64,000 nucleotides of DNA from Pararhizobium sp. IMCC3301 (GCF_030758315.1 NZ_CP132336.1:992001-1056000), one strand, 5' to 3'; positions 35,479 to 44,039 are shown, numbered from the stretch's first letter. Notes: generated from the sequence alone by a model not told the origin. Translations and numbers: made by a program.

Positions 35479-35547
35479 GAAAATGCGCTCACTTGTCGTC
35501 AAGTGTGGACAGAACGGAATTTTGCGGAAATCGGGAAAGAATGCGAC

Positions 35548-35967
35548 CTAGGCGGCTGTCTCCCCGTCGTCATAGACGATGCCTTCAGTAAGCAGCGCCG
35601 CTCGAAGCTTCGGGTCATCGACACCGCTATAGACACCGTGTACCAAGCGTCTCATATGGCCTGTGGCTTCATCGACCGCCGTTGTCTCGTTGCCGTATTT
35701 GTAATCCAGATAGTTGCTGTACCACATCAACAGGAAGCTTTCTTCCGGCCCGATCTGCCCGTCCATCGGCGCACTGCTCCAGGCGGCAACGACCTCCGGC
35801 CGGCTGACTATTTCCTGCATGATTGTCAACACAAGGCTTAATGGTGCCGGTGGAGTATCCGACAGCAAGCGGGAGGACAGGTCCAGATTGGAAGCTTCTT
35901 CCAACGCGTCAATATCGTTGAACCACTGATACTGGTCCAGTTCGGTAAACATGCTTTTGTCGGTCAT
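35548..35967 (-). CDS. Putative immunity-like protein, array 1 member 4 (type A)
   Basis: 139 aa, acidic. Shared family pattern: MTDKSMFTELDQYQWFNDID at the start, LVLTIMQEIVSRPEVVAAWS and GQIGPEESFLLMWYSNYLDY in the middle, DDPKLRAALLTEGIVYDDGE at the end. No membrane helix and no family I recognise. It is the member nearest to PIN-domain copy 1, whose start lies about 70 bases downstream. Array position directly before a nuclease-domain gene suggests a binding or immunity role. The N-terminal half differs from its neighbours more than the C-terminal half. Confidence 0.6.
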   Translation of the reverse strand: MTDKSMFTELDQYQWFNDIDALEEASNLDLSSRLLSDTPPAPLSLVLTIMQEIVSRPEVVAAWSSAPMDGQIGPEESFLLMWYSNYLDYKYGNETTAVDEATGHMRRLVHGVYSGVDDPKLRAALLTEGIVYDDGETAA

Positions 35968-36014
35968 GGCAGAACCCCTTCGTCAAATACACATCTGCAT
36001 CAGGCAGCAATTCC

Positions 36015-36434
36015 TTAGGCCGATGTCACGCCGTCATCATAGACGTCAATATCAGCAAGCAGCGCCGCCCGAAGCTTCGGGTCGTCCACACCGCTATAGA
36101 CACCATTTACCAGGAGCCTCATATGGCTTGTAGCTTCATCCACGGCCATTGTCTCGTTGCCGTATTTGTAATCCAGATAGTCATTGTACCACCTTAACAG
36201 GAAGCTTTCTTCCGGCCCGATCTGCCCGTCCAGCGGTGCGCTGCTCCAGGCGGCAACGACCTCCGGCCGGGTGACTATCTCCTGCATGATTGTCAGCACA
36301 AGACTTAAAGGTGCCGGTGGAATGTCGGCCAGACAGCGTGTGGACAGGTCCAGATTGGAAGCATCTGCCAGATCATCAATCTGGTTGAACCACTGATACT
36401 GGTCCAGTTCGGTAAACATGGTTTTATCGGTCAT
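36015..36434 (-). CDS. Putative immunity-like protein, array 1 member 3 (type A)
   Basis: 139 aa of the same family as its neighbours (MTDKTMFTELDQYQWFNQID; VVAAWSSAPLDGQIGPEESF; DDPKLRAALLADIDVYDDGV). It is closest to the member at 36949-37368, nearly identical in the second half, so the pair arose by recent block duplication or gene conversion. AAGGAG ribosome site 8 bases upstream. Function not recognised. Confidence 0.6.
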   Translation of the reverse strand: MTDKTMFTELDQYQWFNQIDDLADASNLDLSTRCLADIPPAPLSLVLTIMQEIVTRPEVVAAWSSAPLDGQIGPEESFLLRWYNDYLDYKYGNETMAVDEATSHMRLLVNGVYSGVDDPKLRAALLADIDVYDDGVTSA

Positions 36435-36481
36435 GGCAAAGCTCCTTCATGACATACAGATCTGCATCAGGCAGCAGAGCC

Positions 36482-36901
36482 TTAGGCGGCTGGCTCTCCA
36501 TCATCGTAAATGTCGTCATCGGCAATCAGAGCAGCCCGCAACTTCGGATCGTCAGGGCCACTAAAGACACCGTTTGCCAGCTTTCTCATACGGCTTTTGG
36601 CCTCATCGACGGCTTGGGTCTCATTGCCATATTTGTAGGTCAGATAATCACTGAACCAAGACAGGAGATAGCTTTCTTCCGGCTCGATCTGCCCATTGAC
36701 CGGCGCGCTGCCGTAAGCCGCCATGATCTCCGGGCGGCTGGTCATATCTTTGATGATGGTCAGCACGAGGCTCAGTGGAGCCGGTGGAATATCAGTCCAC
36801 GGACGAACCGAATAATCGACCTTCGCAACCTTTTCCAGATCGTCAATATCGTTGAACCACTGATACTGGTCCATTTCAGTAAACATGCTTTTGTCGGTCA
36901 T
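36482..36901 (-). CDS. Putative immunity-like protein, array 1 member 2 (type B)
   Basis: 139 aa, the divergent B type in this array: MTDKSMFTEMDQYQWFNDID, then KVAKVDYSVRPWTDIPPAPL, EIMAAYGSAPVNGQIEPEES and YLLSWFSDYLTYKYGNETQA. Its first about 100 residues are identical to the member at 43564-43992 in the second array, about 7 kb away. This points to exchange between arrays. Function not recognised. Confidence 0.6.
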   Translation of the reverse strand: MTDKSMFTEMDQYQWFNDIDDLEKVAKVDYSVRPWTDIPPAPLSLVLTIIKDMTSRPEIMAAYGSAPVNGQIEPEESYLLSWFSDYLTYKYGNETQAVDEAKSRMRKLANGVFSGPDDPKLRAALIADDDIYDDGEPAA

Positions 36902-36948
36902 GGCAGAACCCCTTCGTCAAATACACATCTGCATCAGGCAGCAATTCC

Positions 36949-37368
36949 TTAGGCCGATGTCACGCCGTCATCATAGACGTCAATATCAGCAAGCAGCGCC
37001 GCCCGAAGCTTCGGGTCGTCCACACCGCTATAGACACCGTGTACCAAGCGTCTCATATGGCCTCGGGCCTCATCGACGGCCATTGTCTCGTTGCCATATT
37101 TGTAATCCAGATAGTCATTGTACCACCTTAACAGGAAGCTTTCTTCCGGCCCGATCTGTCCGTCCAGCGGTGCGCTGCTCCAGGCGGCAACGACCTCCGG
37201 CCGGCTGACTGTCTCCTGCATGATTGTCAGCACAAGACTTAAAGGCGCCGGTGGAATGTCGGCCAGACAGCGTGTGGACAGGTCCAGATTTGAAGCATCT
37301 GCCAGCTCGTCAATATCGTTGAACCACTGATACTGGTCCAGTTCGGTAAACATGGTTTTGTCGGTCAT
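36949..37368 (-). CDS. Putative immunity-like protein, array 1 member 1 (type A)
   Basis: 139 aa, first of the array in transcription order (MTDKTMFTELDQYQWFNDID; RRLVHGVYSGVDDPKLRAAL). AAGGAG ribosome site before the ATG. Between it and the upstream portal gene lie 164 bases with no gene, which probably hold the array promoter or a readthrough linker. Function not recognised. Confidence 0.6.
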   Translation of the reverse strand: MTDKTMFTELDQYQWFNDIDELADASNLDLSTRCLADIPPAPLSLVLTIMQETVSRPEVVAAWSSAPLDGQIGPEESFLLRWYNDYLDYKYGNETMAVDEARGHMRRLVHGVYSGVDDPKLRAALLADIDVYDDGVTSA

Positions 37369-37532
37369 GGCAGAACTCCTTCATGAAATACACAATCTGC
37401 ATCAGGCAGCGCGGAATGGATACCACATCCACAAAATGGCGCGGTTCAAAATGGCGTCGGTTTTCAGATATGCATGCAGTTTGAATACGACCTGAACACC
37501 TGACATCTACCGCACGCTCTGGAATGAGCAAA

Positions 37533-39263
37533 TCACTGGCCCTGGATTGGCACCGCCCCGGCGGCCAATCCGGTCAAAGCCGGAGAGCTTTCCACAGCCT
37601 GTGCGCCCTCGCCGACCGCCTTGGCGGCCGCGCCGCCGGCCTTGGCAATCGAAATGGCCTGCATCATCTGTTCCATCTGCGCCGTTTCGGCGCGTGCTTG
37701 CTGCACTTCTTCGGCCGTCTTGAACATACTGGCAGGAGCTCCGAACACTTTGCGCGCCGTATCCAGCATGGTGTCCTCATCGAATTTGTTCAAAATCGCC
37801 GGGTCCTGTTTCAGCTGCGCAAGGGTCGCACCGAATTCCAGCGTGCGCTGCATGCCGGTCACCTGGCTGGCGCGGCGCATCCTGTCCAGCGGTGTGTCCA
37901 TCTGCACAGCGATTTCTTTGCCCTGCATCGCTTGGGGCAGCGCCAGCGGCTGGTCAGGCTCAAACGCCCCGCGTTCCACCAGATATTGCGTTTCCACATC
38001 CACCAGCCGGGCAATGCCCGTATAAAGCGAAGCGGCGGCAGGCCCGAGCAGCTGCCCTTTTTCCTCTGCCCGGATCAGCGCCTCTGTCGCGGTCATGTTC
38101 GGCGAATTGATCAGCAATTGCCAGAGATTGACGTAGAGGCTTTCCTTGATCTGCTCACGTTTGATATTCAGAACGCTTTCGGCGAAATCCGGACGCGGCG
38201 CCGTGACAATCGGCTGCACCAGCAGCCGGCCGTCTGCCGACACCAGGCCGGGATTGTTCTTGCCGGGGTTGAGGTTCACCCGCCCGAACCCATCATCAAT
38301 GCTGGCCGTAGGCGGATTGACTGCCTGCTGTGAGGCCCTGAGCGCATCCTTCGACAAGGCATTCAGGCTTTTGACTTCCGCCAGTGCCAGCGCCATCGGG
38401 CCTTCCGAATAGGCATCATTGCCCATCTGGTTCCAGTGGTAGACCACATAGGGAAATGCGTTATAGCCGCCTTCATGCAGCACATGTTTGGTCTTGCGCT
38501 CAAAGTAGAATTCCGCCCAGGGCGCGTTGCGCCGTGTGTTCAGCCCGGAACCGCGTTTCGCGCGCGGCAGCACTGCATGAACCAGGTCCACCATCTGGTC
38601 CTTGCTCTTGGCATCAACCGCTTTGGCGCGTACATCGGCGGAGCATTTATCGCCCCATTTGGCCAGGCACTGCGCCGCCGTCTTGGTGAAACAGCGGAAA
38701 TTGGTATCGACAATGCCCTCATAATTGGTTGCCAGGTAGCTTTCCGACAATTGCACATAGCGATACGACATCGGCGCATCGGCGCCGCGCTGCAGGTTTT
38801 CGCTGACAAACTGAATGCCGGTGCCCAGCGCCCACATCGCCCGCAGGGCCGATTTGTGTGAAATCCAGAATCCGGTCTGCGGATTGTTGCGCATCTTGTG
38901 CAGATAGTTTGCGAACTTCTCCGACCATTCATCGGTTTCCTGGTCACTGCTGTCTGTCAGCGCATCCTGGCTGGCAATGCCGTGCCAGGTCTCCGATTGC
39001 GGCGTGATCAGCGACATGAAGCCGGCAACGCCCCGGTCCACCGCCCAAAGGCTGGTAGTATCGTATATCGCCCGCGCCCGGTCCGCGCCTTTCGGGCCGC
39101 TCGCCCAACTGTCCATCTGGCTGGTGCCATTGTTGAACAGCCTGTCAAACCGGTCCACATTGGGCAGCGCATAATTGGCAACATCCAGCCAGTGTTGTTC
39201 CCATTGGTAACGGTCTTTTGCCAGCGCTGCCTGCCTGTCCAGCAGGTCTTCCACGACGCCCAT
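37533..39263 (-). CDS. Portal (head-tail connector) protein
   Basis: 576 aa, T7-like head-tail connector family. Landmarks: RYQWEQHWLDVANYALPNVD near the start, GVAGFMSLITPQSETWHGI, TNFRCFTKTAAQCLAKWG, HEGGYNAFPYVVYHWNQMGN and the C-terminal MTATEALIRAEEKGQLLGPA. The portal is the packaging channel at one capsid vertex. The gene starts with the ATG next to the preceding short gene's stop. Confidence 0.88.
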   Translation of the reverse strand: MGVVEDLLDRQAALAKDRYQWEQHWLDVANYALPNVDRFDRLFNNGTSQMDSWASGPKGADRARAIYDTTSLWAVDRGVAGFMSLITPQSETWHGIASQDALTDSSDQETDEWSEKFANYLHKMRNNPQTGFWISHKSALRAMWALGTGIQFVSENLQRGADAPMSYRYVQLSESYLATNYEGIVDTNFRCFTKTAAQCLAKWGDKCSADVRAKAVDAKSKDQMVDLVHAVLPRAKRGSGLNTRRNAPWAEFYFERKTKHVLHEGGYNAFPYVVYHWNQMGNDAYSEGPMALALAEVKSLNALSKDALRASQQAVNPPTASIDDGFGRVNLNPGKNNPGLVSADGRLLVQPIVTAPRPDFAESVLNIKREQIKESLYVNLWQLLINSPNMTATEALIRAEEKGQLLGPAAASLYTGIARLVDVETQYLVERGAFEPDQPLALPQAMQGKEIAVQMDTPLDRMRRASQVTGMQRTLEFGATLAQLKQDPAILNKFDEDTMLDTARKVFGAPASMFKTAEEVQQARAETAQMEQMMQAISIAKAGGAAAKAVGEGAQAVESSPALTGLAAGAVPIQGQ

Positions 39264-39464
39264 CTAGGCGCTCTGTCCCAGCAGCGTCGCCCTGCTGACA
39301 GAGCGCCCGAAACCGGCATCCCCAAGCGCAGAGGTGAACACCGATCCGGCAGCACCTCGGGCATTGCGCGCCCGGCGGCGGGCATCCTGCAGCAATGTTG
39401 CGTCTTCATCGCGCTTTGGCGGTGTCGGCAGCGGTTTCGGCGTTGCAATTTTCGGTTTCGACAT
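39264..39464 (-). CDS. Short phage protein preceding the portal
   Basis: About 66 aa (MSKPKIATPKPLPTPPKRDE, ending GFGRSVSRATLLGQSA). Proline-rich N-terminus and the LLGQ end are the features of a short protein seen upstream of portal genes in many alphaproteobacterial podoviruses. It overlaps the GNAT-like gene by about 59 bases and abuts the portal. Role unknown. Confidence 0.65.
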   Translation of the reverse strand: MSKPKIATPKPLPTPPKRDEDATLLQDARRRARNARGAAGSVFTSALGDAGFGRSVSRATLLGQSA

Positions 39465-39999
39465 GCACATGTTTCCTGGTCTCCATAAAGCGGCTCAGCA
39501 GGCGAAGCGTCGGCTTCAACCTGTTGCGGTGCCATGCAAATAAAATGAAATTCTCGCCGTCCCGGCCAAGGCCGCCAATCGGCCCCTCTTCCACTGCGCC
39601 AATCGCCTTCAGCCAGCGATGGGCGGATGTATGCTGCGCAATGGACCGCGCCTCAATCCGCGTGACCCCGTTGCAGATCCACTCGCGCAGCAGATTATCC
39701 TTCACCCATCCGGTCACATGGCGCACCACATGGCGGCTGTTCCCTGTGCCAAAGGCCCAGGCATTCAGCGCGTTTCCGGCAAGCGTAATGGGGTCAAACC
39801 CAAACACCATCACCGGCCTGCCATCCAGATAGGCGACAAAACTGGTGCCGGGTCGGGTGCAGATAAAGCCGATATCCCCGGCCCTGGTGCCCGCAGGCAA
39901 CTGGCAGAAAATCTCCTGCCGGTCACATGCTCGCAAATTGCCCGCTATGTACGACACATCGCGCACATTGGCAGGCCCGACCTCAAATTTACCGGACAA
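39406..39999 (-). CDS. GNAT-like phage protein
   Basis: About 197 aa if started at TTG 39999, which overlaps the stop of the upstream small membrane gene; a longer frame to 40149 runs antisense-like through that gene. The core AYLDGRPVMVFGFDPITLAG, NALNAWAFGTGNSRHVVRH and GVTRIEARSIAQHTSAHRWL resembles acetyltransferase-fold internal virion proteins (often annotated GNAT) near phage portals, including a region GAVEEGPIGGLGRDGENFIL. Acetyltransferase activity is not shown by the sequence. Confidence 0.6.
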   Translation of the reverse strand: MSGKFEVGPANVRDVSYIAGNLRACDRQEIFCQLPAGTRAGDIGFICTRPGTSFVAYLDGRPVMVFGFDPITLAGNALNAWAFGTGNSRHVVRHVTGWVKDNLLREWICNGVTRIEARSIAQHTSAHRWLKAIGAVEEGPIGGLGRDGENFILFAWHRNRLKPTLRLLSRFMETRKHVHVETENCNAETAADTAKAR

Positions 40000-40216
40000 G
40001 CGCAGTAACCGCCGCCAGCGGAAAGGCCAAAGATGTCGCAGACCACAGATAATCCCTCTTCCGGTCGGCATCAGCGGACGCAGGGCGCCGCCGGTCCGCA
40101 CCAGATCGGGGCAGCACAAGCCGGAACGCCGCCGCATGGTCCCGAACAATCAGAGCCAGCGCAATCAGTGCGGCGGCAGCCACCGGCAGGACAGCCGGAA
40201 TCGTGTCATCAATCAT
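39989..40216 (-). CDS. Small membrane protein, phage
   Basis: About 75 aa from ATG 40216 with an AAGGG ribosome site. One clear membrane helix near the N-terminus (AVLPVAAAALIALALIV) and a second weak one at the C-terminus (LWSATSLAFPLAAVTAL). It lies between the 222-aa ejection fragment and the GNAT-like gene. A holin-like or ejection accessory role cannot be told apart from sequence. Confidence 0.5.
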   Translation of the reverse strand: MIDDTIPAVLPVAAAALIALALIVRDHAAAFRLVLPRSGADRRRPASADADRKRDYLWSATSLAFPLAAVTALVR

Positions 40217-40273
40217 GAATATACCCTTCGATTGAGTAGACATTTTCAGTTGAGCGGATCGTTCGGCCGGGCT

Positions 40274-40942
40274 CTATTCCAGTATGGCTCCCAACCAGTC
40301 GGCCGCTTCAGCATCAGCTTCCTTGCGGGCTGTCTGAAAGCGCGATGACTGCTCCATCTCACGTCTCATCTGAACCTGCATCACCTTCGGCAAGGGGGCT
40401 GCCTCAACCACCGCGAACAATTGCTCCATGCGATCATCGAACGCCGCAGAACTGATGTCGTTCAGCATCTGGCTCTGGCTGTCCGCGATCACCTGTGTCG
40501 CATACGCATAGGTCTGGTCACGCTCGCGCCGCGCCACCTGCTGCGACCACAGCTCCCGGTCCTGCGTGAGCCGTTTCTCAAACAGCGCCTGCTGGTTCTC
40601 CGGCACAAGATCGATCAGCTCTGTGGCGCGGGCGTCAAAGGCCACGGCCATAAAGCGGTCATGAAGTCCGCTACCGCTTTCCGGCACCTGTGCCACCACC
40701 GTTGCCAGATCCTGTTCGAGCTTCGGTTTGAGCTGGTTATATTGCTGTTCCGCGTCAACGCTTTCCCGTTTGTTCTGCAAATCTGCATTTCGCTGCGCGT
40801 ATTGAGCCGCAGCCAGACCGGCCTTCTCGACCGTCCGGCCGAACTGATCAAGCCGCTGCAAACCGGATGTATCAACGGAAAGCTGTTGCGCCGAACCGGT
40901 ATCCAGTCCTCGTTGCGCGCGGTAATCCGGTAGTCTTGCCAT
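40274..40942 (-). CDS. N-terminal half of a podovirus ejection (internal virion) protein
   Basis: 222 aa, almost entirely helical and Gln/Arg/Glu-rich (AAAQYAQRNADLQNKRESVD; LFEKRLTQDRELWSQQVARR; LPKVMQVQMRREMEQSSRFQ). This matches the first part of large ejection proteins of T7-like phages of alphaproteobacteria, which normally continue for several hundred residues. Here it stops at ADWLGAILE. The missing continuation is found instead as the C-terminal module of the PIN-domain proteins, the nearest of which ends 120 bases upstream. Confidence 0.6.
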   Translation of the reverse strand: MARLPDYRAQRGLDTGSAQQLSVDTSGLQRLDQFGRTVEKAGLAAAQYAQRNADLQNKRESVDAEQQYNQLKPKLEQDLATVVAQVPESGSGLHDRFMAVAFDARATELIDLVPENQQALFEKRLTQDRELWSQQVARRERDQTYAYATQVIADSQSQMLNDISSAAFDDRMEQLFAVVEAAPLPKVMQVQMRREMEQSSRFQTARKEADAEAADWLGAILE

Positions 40943-41061
40943 TTTATGTCCTGTCAGAAAAAGGTCAAAAATCCGTCATGCTGGATTGGATTTTATGGGT
41001 GCATTGAACTCGCGATTTGCCGGAAATACCAACCATTCCCGCAAGCCAGGTAAACCGGATT

Positions 41062-43500
41062 TCAACGGGCGAAGCCCTGTCTTTCCGGCGGTTTTGCATC
41101 ACTTGCAAACCGGCCCAGACTATAGGCAATCACATCGTCGGTGCGTGGCCCGAAGCTTTGCTGCAGCTCTGCATAATGCTGCTTGATCTCAGTTTCACGG
41201 CTGCGCCGGTCCGGCGTGGCGGCTCCGCTGGCAAGCGGCGTTTCAAACCGCGCCGCCACCTGTTTCGCCCAGCTTTGCGGGATCGGTTCAATGTTTGCTT
41301 CTGCCGTGCCAATCTCGCGCTGCGCCGCGTCCAGATAAAACAGAAACGCAGCCATCTCTTCCCCGTCAACAGCAGCCCCGGTATCAAAGCTGGCATCAAA
41401 CTGTGCTTTGCGTTTCGCCAGGTCGGCAGACAGCAACACAGCGTCAGACGGCTTGGCCCGGCGCATCTGCAAAATATCTGTAGCGCGTGCGGCGGCTGCC
41501 GCCAGCACTTTGGGCGTCATCAACTCTGCAAGTTTCTCATGTGGCGCTTTAATTTCTGCCGTTCCATCAGCAATTCCCTGCAGATCGGCATTTTGCATCA
41601 GATGCAGACCGGCTGTTGCATTAGAAAGCAGGCCTGCTTCCAGCCGCTCATCGACAAAACTCTGATAGGCCTCTTCGCCAAGCACATCACGCACAGCTTT
41701 GGGATAGCCCGCCTCTTTCCACACACTCGACAGCTTGCCCGCTTTCAGATCGGCGAGGTCCTGCGCCATCTTGCGCTGCACCTCCATGCGCTCGATCATC
41801 GATGCTTCGGCCGCATCCGTCTCCGTGCGCCCCTTGTGCGCCACAAACTCCGCCGCCAGCACCAGCCGCTCATCATCGGCCATGCCCTTCAACACACCTT
41901 GCCTCACCGGCGTCAGTTGCGGGCGTGGCCGCGGCGTTGGCACCACAACCGGTTCCTGTTCATTGTTTGTTCCATTAACCGCACCGTTTTCAATTGCACC
42001 CGCATTCTCTCCGGCAGCCCCGGAGGCGGCTGCGAACTCTGCAGCTGCGGCTGTGACTTCACGCTTGAGAGTCTGCATTTCCATTGCCTGCTTCACACCT
42101 TCCGGCATCAGCTCCAGATCGGCCTGGCTCAACCCTGTATCGAACGATTTCTGCGCGGCCTCCCGGTCAGCACTTTGCTGCACAATGTCCCAGCTCCGCT
42201 CAATCAGCACCTGAGCATCCCTGCCGTCGGGGATGTCAATTGACATTGCCCGGTCATCGGTATCAGCCGACGGAATGTTCAATCCCTCGACATCCATTCC
42301 GTTCTTTTCCGAATATCCCTTAAAAAGTTCAATAATATCATCCAAGAGAAGGGATTCACCTTTGGCTTGCCGTAACTGAATCTCTTCAACCAGAAAGCCG
42401 GCAAATTCCCTTCCTGCAACGTCTCCCAGAAATCCGCCAACCAGGACACTGACAACCATCACAGGCACACCAACAAAGCTACCTGCGCCGGTCATCGACA
42501 AAACTGCCCCGGCAGTTAAACCCGCTGCGGCAGCACCAACTGCCGAACCGCCAAGGCCACCAATAAAACTGCCCAGCACGCGTTCGGCCTCAGGCAAGTT
42601 ATCCTGCTGAATCAGATTAGCGGCCTCTTCGACCACAAGCACAAATTCTGCAACATCGCCAACCACGCCCAGACCACGCAGCACCTTGCGCGCATTTGTT
42701 CTGCCAAGCAGATTAAGCGATCCGTCCGGGCTGCCACTGGATTTCCCACCCGTACCTCGCTCGGCATCACTCAACCGGCGTTTTTCTTTTTCAGCTTCTA
42801 CTCTGGAGCGATTTTCTTTTGCGAACTCCGGATCTTCGTTGCGCGGATCAGGATAGTCACCGGTCTGCCATTCTGGAGAAGACGCCTTCAGTTGTTGCGC
42901 CGTTTCTCCCTGGTCTCGAAAATCAGGCGAAATAGAGTCCAGGACTTTGAAGTTTGCGCGAATTCGGCTTGTATACGCATCATAAATCTCATTCTTGATG
43001 CGGCCTTCAAACAGTTCTGTTCGTAAAAACCCGAAAATTCCCCGATGCGGCAGCAGTATATTATTGCCGGGGCGCATGCTCTCTTGCCGGAAGTAGTTTA
43101 CCAAACTTTGGTCACCGGAAACGAGCTGGACCTGTCGGTCAGGATGTTTTTCCAGCATGTTCTTCACGCTTAAACGGATAGAAGCATCACCTGCCCCATC
43201 TCCAGCCCCGGCCCGTGTATAGGGTGTCTGTCGATCCGGATCAGCGTCATTGAGCTGTTTGAACGTAATCTTCGACGGCTCCATCTGAGATCTGTTTTTC
43301 TTCATCCAAATCTCGAATTCCTTACCGAAATTAGATTTTTCCATTTCCTCCAGAATTACGGACGTGACGATTAAACGCTCACCCCGGCTTATAAGCCGGT
43401 CCCAGGCTTTTCTGCCGCCGGCGACGTAAAATTGCTGCAGAAAATTAGTATCGGCATAAACATAGAGTCTGCCGTTTGTTGCCAGTTTCCGATTGGCCAT
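41062..43500 (-). CDS. PIN-domain/glycine-zipper protein with phage ejection C-terminus (copy 2)
   Basis: 812 aa. The PIN-type nuclease domain spans residues 11-140: D17 (VYADTNF), E51/E52 (LEEME), D105 (GDASIR) and D130 (VSGDQSLVNYF). Residues 170-300 are charged and disordered-like. Residues 311-360 are Gly/Ala-rich and hydrophobic (GGLGGSAVGAAAAGLTAGAV, then VGVPVMVVSVLVGGFLGD), like membrane-inserting segments of contact or phage-borne toxins. From residue 509 a Pro-rich linker leads to a module nearly identical to copy 1. Three small array genes precede it. Tail of the gene is adjacent to the ejection-protein N-half. Toxin role is inferred. Confidence 0.65.
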   Translation of the reverse strand: MANRKLATNGRLYVYADTNFLQQFYVAGGRKAWDRLISRGERLIVTSVILEEMEKSNFGKEFEIWMKKNRSQMEPSKITFKQLNDADPDRQTPYTRAGAGDGAGDASIRLSVKNMLEKHPDRQVQLVSGDQSLVNYFRQESMRPGNNILLPHRGIFGFLRTELFEGRIKNEIYDAYTSRIRANFKVLDSISPDFRDQGETAQQLKASSPEWQTGDYPDPRNEDPEFAKENRSRVEAEKEKRRLSDAERGTGGKSSGSPDGSLNLLGRTNARKVLRGLGVVGDVAEFVLVVEEAANLIQQDNLPEAERVLGSFIGGLGGSAVGAAAAGLTAGAVLSMTGAGSFVGVPVMVVSVLVGGFLGDVAGREFAGFLVEEIQLRQAKGESLLLDDIIELFKGYSEKNGMDVEGLNIPSADTDDRAMSIDIPDGRDAQVLIERSWDIVQQSADREAAQKSFDTGLSQADLELMPEGVKQAMEMQTLKREVTAAAAEFAAASGAAGENAGAIENGAVNGTNNEQEPVVVPTPRPRPQLTPVRQGVLKGMADDERLVLAAEFVAHKGRTETDAAEASMIERMEVQRKMAQDLADLKAGKLSSVWKEAGYPKAVRDVLGEEAYQSFVDERLEAGLLSNATAGLHLMQNADLQGIADGTAEIKAPHEKLAELMTPKVLAAAAARATDILQMRRAKPSDAVLLSADLAKRKAQFDASFDTGAAVDGEEMAAFLFYLDAAQREIGTAEANIEPIPQSWAKQVAARFETPLASGAATPDRRSRETEIKQHYAELQQSFGPRTDDVIAYSLGRFASDAKPPERQGFAR
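41111..41981 (-). repeat. 0.87-kb direct repeat, copy 2 (shared ejection module)
   Basis: See copy 1 at 32963-33845. Recombination between the two would delete or duplicate the 8.1-kb segment holding the ejection N-half, portal and array 1. Confidence 0.9.
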
Positions 43501-43563
43501 GGAAATGCACTCACTTGGCTAAAAGTGTGGATAAAAATAAATCTGTGAGAAACTGGAAGAAAG

Positions 43564-43992
43564 CTACGCGCCCTGAGCGGGTATCTCTCCATCATCGTAA
43601 ATGTCGTCATCGGCAATCAGAGCAGCCCGCAGCTTCGGATCGTCCGGGCCGCTATAGACACCATTTGCCAACTCTCTCATATAGCTTCTGGCCTCATCGA
43701 CGGCCCGGGTCTCATTGCCATATTTGTAGGTCAGATAATCACTGAACCAAGACAGGAGATAGCTTTCTTCCGGCTCGATCTGCCCATTGACCGGCGCGCT
43801 GCCGTAAGCCGCCATGATCTCCGGGCGGCTGGTCATATCTTTGATGATGGTCAGCACGAGGCTCAGTGGAGCCGGTGGAATATCAGTCCACGGACGAACC
43901 GAATAATCGACCTTCGCAACCTTTTCCAGATCGTCAATATCGTTGAACCACTGATACTGGTCCATTTCAGTAAACATGCTTTTGTCGGTCAT
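43564..43992 (-). CDS. Putative immunity-like protein, array 2 member 3 (type B)
   Basis: 142 aa, three residues longer than the others (ends DDGEIPAQGA). Its first about 100 residues are identical to member 2 of array 1. It is nearest to PIN-domain copy 2, which begins 63 bases downstream. AAGGAG-type ribosome site. Function not recognised. Confidence 0.6.
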   Translation of the reverse strand: MTDKSMFTEMDQYQWFNDIDDLEKVAKVDYSVRPWTDIPPAPLSLVLTIIKDMTSRPEIMAAYGSAPVNGQIEPEESYLLSWFSDYLTYKYGNETRAVDEARSYMRELANGVYSGPDDPKLRAALIADDDIYDDGEIPAQGA

Positions 43993-44039
43993 GGCAAAGC
44001 TCCTTCATGACATACACATCTGCATCAGGCAGCAGAGCC

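Larger units (their letters stand above)
35548..37368 (-). repeat. Tandem gene array 1, period 467 bp
   Basis: Four copies of a 420-bp gene with 47-bp spacers start at exact steps of 467 bp (35548, 36015, 36482, 36949). The spacers are also conserved, each with an AAGGAG-type or similar ribosome site and the word CATCAGGCAGC. The stretch near 35967-36100 is essentially identical to that near 36900-37035, showing recent duplication of a two-unit block. Confidence 0.9.

Noticed and set aside
35548-37368. Regular 467-bp array considered as a CRISPR or satellite repeat
   Set aside because: Each unit is an open gene with its own ribosome site; the unit length is far too long for CRISPR and there are no short direct repeats with unique spacers.
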